A stretch of 64,000 nt of DNA, from assembly GCA_965279735.1 (NCBI GenBank), contig OZ257260.1:992001-1056000 (forward strand), in the 5' to 3' direction. A program made the translations under genes and the position numbers. Source of the stretch: CAIUGU01 sp965279735. GTDB taxonomy: Bacteria > Pseudomonadota > Gammaproteobacteria > Steroidobacterales > Steroidobacteraceae. The notes beneath the pieces are model-generated. The model was not told the origin of the DNA. It did not search any database and saw nothing but the letters and a program-made list of their open reading frames with translations. Shown piece by piece: positions 8,201 through 16,104 of this stretch. Each line of letters begins with the position of its first letter. Within the stretch, counting starts at the first letter, position 1.

Positions 8201-11200
8201 ACGGGTGCGCAAGGGGCTGACGAATTGCGTGGTGGCGACGATAACGACACGCTGTTCGGAATGGGCGGCGACGATCGCCTCTATGGAGACGCTGGCGCAG
8301 ACACGCTTGTCGGTGGGGAAGGCAACGATCTGCTGGAAGGCGGTGACGGGGATGACTATTCCGCTGGCACCTCCATCGGTCTCTATGGAGACGGAGGCAA
8401 CGACACTCTGCGCGGTGGCGCGGGGCGTGATCGCCTGCAGGGCGGCGAGGGCAATGATCGTCTCGAGGCCGACAGCGGCGGCGACCTGCTCTTCGGCGAC
8501 GCGGGCGACGATACTTTTGTATTGAGTCGCGGTGCAGGAGCGGTCCAGATCACGGACATCCAGGGCCAGAATCGTCTGCTGTTCGGACCGGGTATAGTCC
8601 GGTCCGACCTCAGGGTCTCGATGAGCAATGGTGTCGTCCTGATCGACTATTCAGCGGACGACTACGCATTCATGGACAGGACCACTTTTGAATCGCTCGC
8701 GGTCGAATTTGAAAATGGCGATGCGCTTTCAAACGAAGAGCTGGCCGGGCTTTTCCAGCCACAAGTGCTGACCACGTATACCCACATCCAGTTGGGAGCA
8801 GGCATCGGTCATGGCGAAATCGGCTGGCGTCGCTGGAACAACGATCTGCTCCTGACTTACACCGGGACGCGATCCGACTGGGTCAACACCGACGCCCTTG
8901 CCGAACTCAATGCACTATTTTCAGTGCAGGATGGCGATCGCTATGAGTTGCCCACCGGGACGCGAGTGCTGGTCCTGAACAACTGGTATCTGGCGGCACG
9001 TGATACCTATCTCAATTTCGTGCGGACGACCGAAGGCTCCTATCTCGGCTTCTCGGGCCTTGCAGATATCGCACCGGCGACCTTTACGGGCACCGATAAA
9101 TCCGACGTCCTTGAAAGCGGTGAAGCGGAAGACACTTTGCAAGGCGGTCGGGGCAACGACATTCTTGCAGGCGGCCTGGGTAACGATACCTATCGTTACG
9201 ATCGCGGTGATGGCAATGACATCATCATCGATACCGGTGGCCAGGACCTGTTGCGGCTCGGCGCAGGGCTTTCTCCCGCCAACCTGGCCGTGACGGAACG
9301 GCCCGAAGGATTGCGCCTCGATTTCGGAGCGGGTGACAGCGTGTTGCTGCTCGACTGGGCCCAGGGCAGTTGGTCTTCACTTGATGGATTGGCCTTCTCT
9401 GACGGTACGCTGCTGGGCAGGGAAGCGCTCGATGCGTTGAACGCGGGGAATCATTCACCGCGGGTGATGCAGGAGCTCAACGACCGGACGGTGCAGCGCG
9501 GTCAGGTCTTCTCGTTCACGGTGCCTGCATCGCTGTTCGCAGACGCAGATGTCGGCGATGCTCGTACGTATTCGGCTGCGCTCGCCCAGGGAGTTGAACT
9601 GCCGGCCTGGCTGTCGTTCAATCCTGCAACCCGGACGCTCTCCGGAACGCCCGGAGTGCTTGATGCAGGCATTCAAACCATCGCCATTTCGGCCACCGAC
9701 AGCGGCGGATTGAGTGCGCGAGCCACGTTCGATCTGAACGTAGTGGTTCCTGTTGTTCACACGGGCACAGCGGTGCGGGACTCGATCGTCGTGGAAGTAC
9801 CCAACCAGAGCGACGAGATCTTCGGTCTGGGAGGCGACGACTTTTTATGGGGCGGCGGCGGTGCGGATCTGCTGGATGGAGGCCCCGGCAACGACCAGGT
9901 CGTGGGGTCTGACGGAGACGACGTCGTGGTGGGTGGTGATGGCGATGACAATCTGGGCGGCGATGGCGGGTGGATGGATGTCGGCAATGACTTCGTCTAC
10001 GGCGACAACGGCAATGACGTGTTGCAGGGAGGAGCCGGCGTGGACGTGCTGTTCGGCGGTGCTGGAGACGATACGCTCTATGGCACAAGCAATGTCGTGA
10101 CTGCCGATGCGATCATTTTCGGCGGCGGCAGCGCGATGTATGGCGGCCCCGGCGATGACACGTACTACCTGCGGTCCAGCCTCGACTCCATCATCGAATA
10201 CGCCAACGAGGGCTTCGATAGCGTCGCCAGTGAACACGACTACACACTGGGAGACAACCTCGAGCGTCTCTACCTCCTGAATGGGGATGGAACGATCGGC
10301 ACGGGCAACGCAGGTGACAACGAGCTGCAGGGCAATGGGCTCGCCAACACGCTGATCGGCGCTGCTGGTAACGATGTCCTTGATGGTCACGAAGATGCCG
10401 ACCTTCTCGATGGCGGATCGGGCAACGATACGTACGTCATCGACAACGTCGGTGATCGTATCGTCGACTCGTCCGGCCTGGACACTGTCTACTCCAATGT
10501 ATCGTTTGCACTGGCAGCCGGCCTCGAAAACCTGACGCTGACGGGTTCGTATAACGTGACCGGCACGGGCAACGCCCAGGCCAATGTGATGACAGGTAAT
10601 GGGAGAGGAAGCACGCTTGCTGGCAGAGGCGGCGATGACATCTATGTGCTCAACAGTGCCAATGACCTGGTGAGTGAGCTGGCAGGCGAAGGTATCGACG
10701 CGATCCAGGCCAGCACAAGCAGGACACTCAGCGCGAACGTGGAGAACCTGGTGTTGACCGGTACGGGCAGTATCAGCGGCACTGGCAATGCGTCGGCCAA
10801 TCGCCTCACGGGCAACAGCGCCGCCAACACGTTGAACGGCGGGGCAGGGGTGGACACCCTGATCGGCGGCCTGGGTGATGACACCTACGTCGTTGACGAT
10901 ACCGGGGACGTCGTAACCGAACTAGTGAACGAGGGAGCGGATACCGTTCAATCGTCGGTGTCTTTCGTACTGGGCGCGAATATAGAGACATTGGTGTTGA
11001 CAGGCACGGCTGCAATCAACGGCACTGGCAATAGTCTTGGCAATTCCATCACCGGCAATTCCGGCGACAATGTCCTCGACGGGGGCGCGGGAGTTGATAC
11101 GCTGCGCGGTGGAGTCGGCAATGACACCTACATCGTCGACCAGTCAGGCGATTCCGTCGCCGAAAGTGCCAGCCAGGGAATCGATACCGTCCAGAGCTGG

Positions 11201-12316
11201 GTGAGCTGGGCTCTGGGCAGCAACCTCGAAAACCTGACGTTGCTTGGAACCGCATCGCTCAATGCGACCGGCAATACGCTCGCGAATATCCTGGTCGGAA
11301 ACAGCGGTAAAAATGTGCTGGATGGCGGCACTGGGGCGGATACGTTGCGTGGCGGAGCGGGTGACGATGTGTACTACATCGACTCGTCAAGTGATGTGAC
11401 GACGGAGAACGCCAATGAAGGCTTCGATGTCGTGAATGCCACAGTGACCCACACCTTGGGTGCGAACATCGAACTGTTGTTCCTCACCGGTACATCGGCT
11501 ACCAACGGGACGGGCAACGCCCTGGCGAATCTTCTGCGCGGCAACTCAGGGAACAATTCGCTTGCAGGTGGCAATGGCATCGACATCCTGGAGGGCGGGG
11601 CCGGTAATGACACGCTGAGTGATGCATCGGGGAAAACACTCCTGAACGGCGGCGCAGGCACCGACACGCTGAAGGGAACGTCGGGCAACGATCTGCTGAT
11701 CGGTGGCAAGGGGAACGATACGATCACGACGGGCGCCGGCGCGGATGTCCTGCTCTTCAATCGGGGCGATGGCCAGGATACGGTCGCTGCAAACACGACC
11801 CAGGACAACACGCTTTCGTTGGGAGGAGGCATCACCTATGCCGACCTGCTGTTCAAGCGCAGCGGGACCAACCTGATCCTGGCAACAGGAGGCAGCGACC
11901 AGATCACGTTCACCAATTACTACGGCAGTACTGCTAATCGCAGTGTCGACCGGTTGCAGATCGTGATCGAAGGCAGCACGGACTATCTGCCCGGATCGTC
12001 CAATGCCCTGCGCAACCGGAGAATCGAGAACTTCGACTTCGACGGGCTGGTAGCCGCGTTCGACAAGGCGCGAGCTGCAAATCCGGCATTGACCAGTTGG
12101 TCGCTGAACAGCGCTCTGACCGCGCAGCACTGGGGCGGGAGCGACACGGCCGCGATGGGAGGCGATCTTGCGTACCGCTATGGTCTGGCCGGGACGTTGT
12201 CGGATCTTTCCTTCAACCCGGCGCTCGGCATTCTGGGTGCATCGGGTTTCGGGAGTACGGTACAGAACCTTCAGTCGCTCGCCAGCCTGCAGGACAGCTC
12301 GATGCGACTGATGTAG
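5288..12316 (+). CDS. Giant RTX-repeat protein with N-terminal lipase-like domain
   Basis: A 2,342-residue calcium-binding RTX protein. Residues about 1-330 form an alpha/beta-hydrolase lipase-like domain with nucleophile motif GHSLGG (Ser165) and candidate triad partners Asp216 and His245. Glycine-rich GGxGxDxL nonapeptide blocks follow at about residues 446-520, 710-1080, 1268-1313 and 1508-1625. An Ig-like (He_PIG-type) domain lies at about 1388-1488. Longer repeat modules of about 81 residues fill about 1625-2110, and a non-repetitive C-terminus of about 200 residues ends the protein. There is no Sec signal, so type I secretion through a C-terminal signal is expected, but no HlyB/HlyD/TolC genes are in the window. 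A GGAGG ribosome-binding site precedes the ATG. It is likely a secreted lipase/adhesin-like exoprotein; substrate unknown. Confidence 0.9.
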   Translation: MLNSTRTLKEVFDEALLAQAAYANLSGVDFSDRDLLRRRLSEGDSSHQPIVSAYVAGYIADRFGVIHHQPNTSSGYSGTLFRRRDVAADDPTGGFSLAIRGTELDTWDDISADFLQLLPSGSAWNQRANMLRQWDGLLSGAAGYDIGATLRQQLASSEINVTGHSLGGHLAVWFANDRTDALGHTFAFNAPGLAYANRLSIPRDRISHFISHSYLDVIPNLNYRYGSSDRFFIETGFDSSLLPGHDMQNLLFGIASSYLLSSIDPTLDDAAIHGVLRGVTNNGALSFESLAASLRRFYGMPETAGEVDGDATLFRLIAQFEDGTRQAGHLLSLGSLPVDDLVQRAGAVGDEGTALRFALANALPFAIVGSGTLIDAAANAPGLFSNEYLAARAEYVQWLVRRNDADVTIPSGLDTDVVYVDRASGTVLAAVGGTPQQLATQGRVIFGTAGADAIANLTGAQGIDRIFGGDGDDELDGAGGSDYLEGGRGNDVLRSGGGASDTLVGGQGNDIYIVHRDSRITTIADADGLGTVAIARGDASSYILGTGLQLVPGQAGLAQDAEGNRYLLSGQDLRVSIADGRSVVITGFSNGALGITLPAAQAASPSLPSGLTAFVVTPANPDGQAGDTRLRHVAGTPEYVSPNALYNYSGGTNGPFQSERIDLSLAPLQGGFSSLAAVGGLGNSYIVGSPYCDSLVDDYNATPSNGRFWASGDVPGNDILIGGAGDDVLETHGGDDQSYGGDGNDLLMDIPLRYSGDAFTSDVAWTQGAGHTNSDRLYGEAGNDVIAASAGDGYLDGGAGNDELYGGAHNDVLIGGAGDDVLSGDSRFTRTFWSYAYPAGFDLTVAFNGQMIEDIVAPGADLLDGGDGNDRMLGGGGDDVLLGGAGDDLMQGDTVFVPGGTRALFSNHGITPEALQGADQLSGGAGNDTLYGGGGNDSLSGDEGEDTLYGGAGADVIRGGAGKDYLVGDDATGAQGADELRGGDDNDTLFGMGGDDRLYGDAGADTLVGGEGNDLLEGGDGDDYSAGTSIGLYGDGGNDTLRGGAGRDRLQGGEGNDRLEADSGGDLLFGDAGDDTFVLSRGAGAVQITDIQGQNRLLFGPGIVRSDLRVSMSNGVVLIDYSADDYAFMDRTTFESLAVEFENGDALSNEELAGLFQPQVLTTYTHIQLGAGIGHGEIGWRRWNNDLLLTYTGTRSDWVNTDALAELNALFSVQDGDRYELPTGTRVLVLNNWYLAARDTYLNFVRTTEGSYLGFSGLADIAPATFTGTDKSDVLESGEAEDTLQGGRGNDILAGGLGNDTYRYDRGDGNDIIIDTGGQDLLRLGAGLSPANLAVTERPEGLRLDFGAGDSVLLLDWAQGSWSSLDGLAFSDGTLLGREALDALNAGNHSPRVMQELNDRTVQRGQVFSFTVPASLFADADVGDARTYSAALAQGVELPAWLSFNPATRTLSGTPGVLDAGIQTIAISATDSGGLSARATFDLNVVVPVVHTGTAVRDSIVVEVPNQSDEIFGLGGDDFLWGGGGADLLDGGPGNDQVVGSDGDDVVVGGDGDDNLGGDGGWMDVGNDFVYGDNGNDVLQGGAGVDVLFGGAGDDTLYGTSNVVTADAIIFGGGSAMYGGPGDDTYYLRSSLDSIIEYANEGFDSVASEHDYTLGDNLERLYLLNGDGTIGTGNAGDNELQGNGLANTLIGAAGNDVLDGHEDADLLDGGSGNDTYVIDNVGDRIVDSSGLDTVYSNVSFALAAGLENLTLTGSYNVTGTGNAQANVMTGNGRGSTLAGRGGDDIYVLNSANDLVSELAGEGIDAIQASTSRTLSANVENLVLTGTGSISGTGNASANRLTGNSAANTLNGGAGVDTLIGGLGDDTYVVDDTGDVVTELVNEGADTVQSSVSFVLGANIETLVLTGTAAINGTGNSLGNSITGNSGDNVLDGGAGVDTLRGGVGNDTYIVDQSGDSVAESASQGIDTVQSWVSWALGSNLENLTLLGTASLNATGNTLANILVGNSGKNVLDGGTGADTLRGGAGDDVYYIDSSSDVTTENANEGFDVVNATVTHTLGANIELLFLTGTSATNGTGNALANLLRGNSGNNSLAGGNGIDILEGGAGNDTLSDASGKTLLNGGAGTDTLKGTSGNDLLIGGKGNDTITTGAGADVLLFNRGDGQDTVAANTTQDNTLSLGGGITYADLLFKRSGTNLILATGGSDQITFTNYYGSTANRSVDRLQIVIEGSTDYLPGSSNALRNRRIENFDFDGLVAAFDKARAANPALTSWSLNSALTAQHWGGSDTAAMGGDLAYRYGLAGTLSDLSFNPALGILGASGFGSTVQNLQSLASLQDSSMRLM
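10637..11608 (+). repeat. Four 243-bp in-frame tandem modules inside the RTX gene
   Basis: The codon for the first Asp of the DxYxxD motif recurs at 10637, 10880, 11123, 11366 and again at 11609, always exactly 243 bases (81 residues) apart. Each module carries a DTYVVD-like start, an EGxDTVxS turn, an NxExLxLTG strand and a GTGNxxxN / GGxGxDTL calcium-binding end. Two looser copies precede it (10157 and 10427, spacings of 270 and 210). The DNA copies are diverged, so this is an old array. Confidence 0.85.
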
Positions 12317-12344
12317 CGGTGTGCCAGCTGTGTAGAATGGAACG

Positions 12345-13130
12345 ATGAGTGAATCAACGCCTCACCCATCGTTCGGCAGCCGCTCCACGCGACTGTTCGT
12401 GATCCTGGCGGGGTTCTTTGTCGCCAACGCGCTCATCGCCGAGTTCGTTGGCGTCAAGATCTTCGCGCTCGAGACGACGCTGGGGGTCCAGCCGTTCAAC
12501 TGGAACCTGTTCGGTCAGACGGGGTCGCTGTCGTTCACGTCGGGTGTGCTGCTGTGGCCCTTCGTGTTCGTGATGACGGACATCATCAACGAGTACTACG
12601 GGCCTCGGGGTGTCCGGTTCATCTCGTGGCTAGCGGTCGGTTTGATCTCGTACGCCTTCCTGGCGGCCTACGCGACGATCGCGCTGGCCCCGGCCGGTTG
12701 GTGGGTGACAGTGAACGCGGAACGCGGCGTGCCCGACATGCAGGCGGCGTTCAACAACATCTTCGGTCAGGGGATGTGGACCATTGCGGGCTCCATCATC
12801 GCGTTCCTGCTCGGGCAGTTGATCGATGTGGGGATTTTCCATCGCATCCGCCGGATCACGGGCGAGAAATGGATCTGGCTGCGCGCGACCGGGTCGACGG
12901 TGGTCTCACAGCTCATCGACAGCTTCGTCGTGCTTTACATCGCGTTCGTCATCGGCCCGCAGCACTGGCCGACTTCGCAGTTCCTGGCCGTGGGCACCGT
13001 CAACTACGGCTACAAGGTCGCGATGGCATTCCTGATGATTCCGGTCATCTACGTGGTGCGCATCGGCATCCATGCCTACCTGGGCCATGAGACCGCGGGC
13101 TCCCTGCAAGCAGAAGCTTCCCGCCGCTGA
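12345..13130 (+). CDS. yhhQ: Queuosine precursor transporter, YhhQ/VUT family
   Basis: A 261-residue integral membrane protein with about six hydrophobic helices. The family signature is clear: FFVANALIAEFVGVKIF near the N-terminus, PFVFVMTDIINEYYG around residues 70-84, and the GSTVVSQLIDSFVVL helix. Members import 7-deazaguanine precursors (preQ0/preQ1) for queuosine synthesis, which fits with queG elsewhere in this window. It starts 28 bases after the RTX gene. Its TGA stop directly abuts the stop of the convergent mgsC gene (TGATCA at 13128-13133), leaving no intergenic base. Confidence 0.92.
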   Translation: MSESTPHPSFGSRSTRLFVILAGFFVANALIAEFVGVKIFALETTLGVQPFNWNLFGQTGSLSFTSGVLLWPFVFVMTDIINEYYGPRGVRFISWLAVGLISYAFLAAYATIALAPAGWWVTVNAERGVPDMQAAFNNIFGQGMWTIAGSIIAFLLGQLIDVGIFHRIRRITGEKWIWLRATGSTVVSQLIDSFVVLYIAFVIGPQHWPTSQFLAVGTVNYGYKVAMAFLMIPVIYVVRIGIHAYLGHETAGSLQAEASRR

Positions 13131-14489
13131 TCAGGTTCCGGGGATCCAGGAGGTTCCGGCCAGTGGAACACCTGCCATGGCAGCCGCTTCGATCGTCAGC
13201 GCGACGAGGTCTTCCTTTTCCAGATGATGCACGTTCTGTTTGCCGCACGCGCGCGCCAGCATCGTCAATTCCATGTTCAGTGTCTTGAGGTAGTTGCGCA
13301 CGCGACGTGCACCAACTTCCGGCTCCAGCCGCTGTTCCAGGATCACATCCTGTGTCGTCACGCCGACGGGACAGCGGCCGGTGTGGCAGTGATGGCAGGC
13401 ACCCGCTGCGGTTCCGAGCTTGTGATAGTCCGCGACCGCTGAAACGTGCTGGCCCTTCTGCACGTAAGTCTGCGAGTTGCACCCCAGTGCGAAGAGAACG
13501 CCCTGGCCGATGGAGACCGCGTCGGCGCCCATGGCGAGCGCCTTGGCTACGTCTGCACCGGTGCGAATACCGCCAGAGACGATCAGTTGCACCTGATCCT
13601 TCATGTTGAGATCTTCGAGCGCATCGACGGCCTGGCGCACGGCTGCCAGCGTCGGAATGCCAACGTGCTCTATGAACGCCCATTGCGTTGCGGCCGTGCC
13701 GCCCTGCATGCCATCGACAACGACGACATCGGCGCCCGCATGCACCGCAAGTTTCACATCGTGAAAGACACGGGTCGCGCCGACCTTCACATAGATTGGC
13801 TTCTCCCAATCGGTGATTTCGCGCAGTTCCTTGATCTTGATGGCCAGGTCGTCCGGACCGGTCCAGTCGGGATGCCGGCACGCAGAACGCTGGTCGATGC
13901 CTTCCGGCAAGGTGCGCATCTTTGCGACTCGCGGGCTTATCTTCTGTCCCAGCAACATGCCGCCGCCGCCCGGCTTGGCGCCCTGACCAATGACGACTTC
14001 AATCGCATCTGCCTTGCGCAGATCATCGGGATTGAAGCCGTAGCGGGAAGGCAGGCACTGGTAGACAAGCGTCTTCGAGGAGACTCGTTCTTCCTGTGTC
14101 ATGCCGCCATCACCCGTGGTGGTCGATGTGCCCAGTTCCGTAGCGGCCCGACCCAGTGCTTCCTTCACGTTGGCGGACAGCGCGCCGAAGCTCATGCCCG
14201 CGATGGTGATGGGAATGGCGAGTTCCACCGGCTTGGTCGCGTAGCGAGTCCCGAGCAGGGTGGTCGTCGTGCATTTCTCGCGATAGCCCTCAAGCGGGTA
14301 GCGGGAAACGGAGGCACCAAGAAATGACAGATCATCGAAATGCGGCAGCCGGCGTTTTGCACCGAGACCGCGGATTTCGTACAGGCCGGTAGCCGCCGCG
14401 TGCTGGATGTAATGCATGATCTGGCGATCGAACGAGGCGCTTTCCTCGAGCGAATGCAGGTCAGTCGGAAGATTGGGCTGCGATGCCAT
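13131..14489 (-). CDS. mgsC: N-methylglutamate synthase subunit C (FMN/glutamate-synthase-like)
   Basis: A 452-residue glutamate synthase-like FMN domain that would transfer the methylamine group to 2-oxoglutarate to make N-methylglutamate. Visible features include PGGGGMLLGQKIS, the FMN/TIM-barrel motifs VKVGATRVFHDVKLAVHAGAD and GGIRTGADVAKALAMGADAV, and a C-terminal iron-sulfur Cys motif (CHHCHTGRCPVGVTTQD). The start ATG at 14489 has an AGGAG site 7 bases upstream and immediately follows the mgsB stop. It is the last gene of the operon. Identity as mgsC rather than ammonia-linked GltB rests on the neighbouring mgsA, mgsB, gmaS and mgd genes. Confidence 0.9.
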   Translation of the reverse strand: MASQPNLPTDLHSLEESASFDRQIMHYIQHAAATGLYEIRGLGAKRRLPHFDDLSFLGASVSRYPLEGYREKCTTTTLLGTRYATKPVELAIPITIAGMSFGALSANVKEALGRAATELGTSTTTGDGGMTQEERVSSKTLVYQCLPSRYGFNPDDLRKADAIEVVIGQGAKPGGGGMLLGQKISPRVAKMRTLPEGIDQRSACRHPDWTGPDDLAIKIKELREITDWEKPIYVKVGATRVFHDVKLAVHAGADVVVVDGMQGGTAATQWAFIEHVGIPTLAAVRQAVDALEDLNMKDQVQLIVSGGIRTGADVAKALAMGADAVSIGQGVLFALGCNSQTYVQKGQHVSAVADYHKLGTAAGACHHCHTGRCPVGVTTQDVILEQRLEPEVGARRVRNYLKTLNMELTMLARACGKQNVHHLEKEDLVALTIEAAAMAGVPLAGTSWIPGT

Positions 14490-14490
14490 G

Positions 14491-15201
14491 TCAGTACTCC
14501 TGGCCTGCGTCTGCATTCCAGTGATAGAGGGTGCGGGCGGACGTGATGCGCTTGAAGTCGCGAGCCGAATGTTTGAAGCCGGCAGTCGCCAGCAATTGAT
14601 CGACCGCTGCGATATCGGCGTCGGTCATGGGTTCGACGCGGGCATCGGCGCCGAGCGACTTGATCTTGCCGCGAACGTACAGGGTGGCCTCGTACAGCGA
14701 ATCGCCGAGTCCGTCACCGGCATCGCCGCAGACCACCAGTCGTCCCGCCTGCGCCATGAAGGCGGAAAAGTTGCCGACACTGCCACCGACCACGATGTCG
14801 GCGCCTTTGAGGGAGATGCCACAGCGCAAGCCGGCATCACCATCGATCACCAGCAGTCCACCGTGAGCCGAGGCGCCGGCACCGACGCTTGCAAAGCCTG
14901 TGACGTGAACGCGACCGGACATCATGTTTTCGGCGACGCCCGGGCCCGCATTGCCATGCACGGTGACGGTGGCTTCCTTGTTCATGCCGGCGGCGTAGTA
15001 ACCCGCATGGCCGTTGATGTCGATCATGACGGGCGCGTTCAGACCGACGGCCAGACTGTGGGCGCCATCAGGATTCTCGATTGTCACCTGCGCAACGCTT
15101 TCCAGATCGCCATGCAGGAACTTGTTGATCTCGCGCACGGGCGTGACCGCTGCATCGAACGTCTGCGCGGTTGTATTGGCCGTGCGATTTAGACTGCCCA
15201 T
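14491..15201 (-). CDS. mgsB: N-methylglutamate synthase subunit B (GXGXG domain)
   Basis: A 236-residue protein equivalent to the GXGXG beta-helix domain of glutamate synthase (also called GlxC/GltB3-like). The repeating right-handed beta-helix pattern is visible, e.g. GHAGYYAAGMNKEATVTVHG, GRVHVTGFASVGAGASAHGG and GLGDSLYEATLYVRGKI. In the N-methylglutamate pathway it bridges the amidotransferase (MgsA) and FMN (MgsC) subunits. The start overlaps the end of mgsA by 13 bases and has a GGAGGAG ribosome-binding site. Confidence 0.9.
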   Translation of the reverse strand: MGSLNRTANTTAQTFDAAVTPVREINKFLHGDLESVAQVTIENPDGAHSLAVGLNAPVMIDINGHAGYYAAGMNKEATVTVHGNAGPGVAENMMSGRVHVTGFASVGAGASAHGGLLVIDGDAGLRCGISLKGADIVVGGSVGNFSAFMAQAGRLVVCGDAGDGLGDSLYEATLYVRGKIKSLGADARVEPMTDADIAAVDQLLATAGFKHSARDFKRITSARTLYHWNADAGQEY

Positions 15202-16082
15202 GAGTAGATCTCCTCCGGGCCGGGTTCGAAGACGTGCGCGTTCTTCACGCCGGGCAGGTGCGCGAGCGACCGGAACTCGGACGAGATCGCCACGTACTCA
15301 TCGCATTCGGCAACGATGGCCGGCTTGCACGCGAAGGGATCCCGCACCAGTGCGAGCTTGTCGCGAGTGCCCATCAGGAAGGTATAGAAGCCATCGAACT
15401 CGGAGAAACTCCGCTCGATCGCGGCTTCGAGATCGTCGCCTTCGCGCAGACGCCATTCCAGGTATCGGCTGGCCGCTTCGGTGTCGCAATCGCCGTCGAA
15501 GGCGATGCCGACTTTTTCAAGGCGCCGCCGCAAGGAGTGCGGATTCGACAGCGAGCCATTGTGGACGATGCACCAGTCTTCTCCTGCAGTGTAGGGGTGG
15601 GCATTGGCTGGCGTGACTGCCGATTCAGTCGCCATGCGCGTATGGCCCACGACGTGCGAGCCCTTGAGATTGCGGAAATCATAGCGGTCCGCCACGGCCT
15701 GAGGCGTGCCGATGTCCTTGTAGAGATCCATCGCGCGTCCAGTCGACAGTACATAGACATGCGGATACTCGGCACGGAGCCAGGCCTTGATGGCGTCCGG
15801 TGGACTGTCGCTTGCGAGGACGGCGTGATTGGCTTTGACATCCACACGCACGTCCGCGAAAAGCGTTGAAGCTGCGCCTTCCAGCTGCTTCCAGTCGAAG
15901 GAGAGGGTCTCGCAGAAGAGATTGAGCTTGCGCCGCTGTTCTCCCACCGGCTCGCCATAAACGGCCATGCCGGCCGAGTCGGGTCCGCGCTCGGTCATGC
16001 CAATGAGCATGGGCACCATCAATTCGCCGAGGCGATCGCGCCATTCGGGCTTCTTGACCAGCAATCCGATGATTCCGCACAT
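15189..16082 (-). CDS. mgsA: N-methylglutamate synthase subunit A (class II glutamine amidotransferase-like)
   Basis: A 297-residue Ntn-hydrolase amidotransferase. It starts MCGIIGLL, so Cys2 becomes the N-terminal nucleophile. GHTRMATESAVTPANAHPY and the WCIVHNGSLSN motif supply the glutamine-binding and oxyanion residues of class II GATases. In this pathway it would hydrolyse gamma-glutamylmethylamide and pass methylamine to MgsC. It follows gmaS by 22 bases and has a GGAG ribosome-binding site. Confidence 0.9.
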   Translation of the reverse strand: MCGIIGLLVKKPEWRDRLGELMVPMLIGMTERGPDSAGMAVYGEPVGEQRRKLNLFCETLSFDWKQLEGAASTLFADVRVDVKANHAVLASDSPPDAIKAWLRAEYPHVYVLSTGRAMDLYKDIGTPQAVADRYDFRNLKGSHVVGHTRMATESAVTPANAHPYTAGEDWCIVHNGSLSNPHSLRRRLEKVGIAFDGDCDTEAASRYLEWRLREGDDLEAAIERSFSEFDGFYTFLMGTRDKLALVRDPFACKPAIVAECDEYVAISSEFRSLAHLPGVKNAHVFEPGPEEIYSWAV

Positions 16083-16104
16083 ATCAGTCTCCAGCAGACC
16101 TTGG

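Noticed and set aside
10637..11608. CRISPR-like array from regularly spaced repeats
   Set aside because: The 243-base period is entirely in-frame RTX protein coding sequence with diverged copies.
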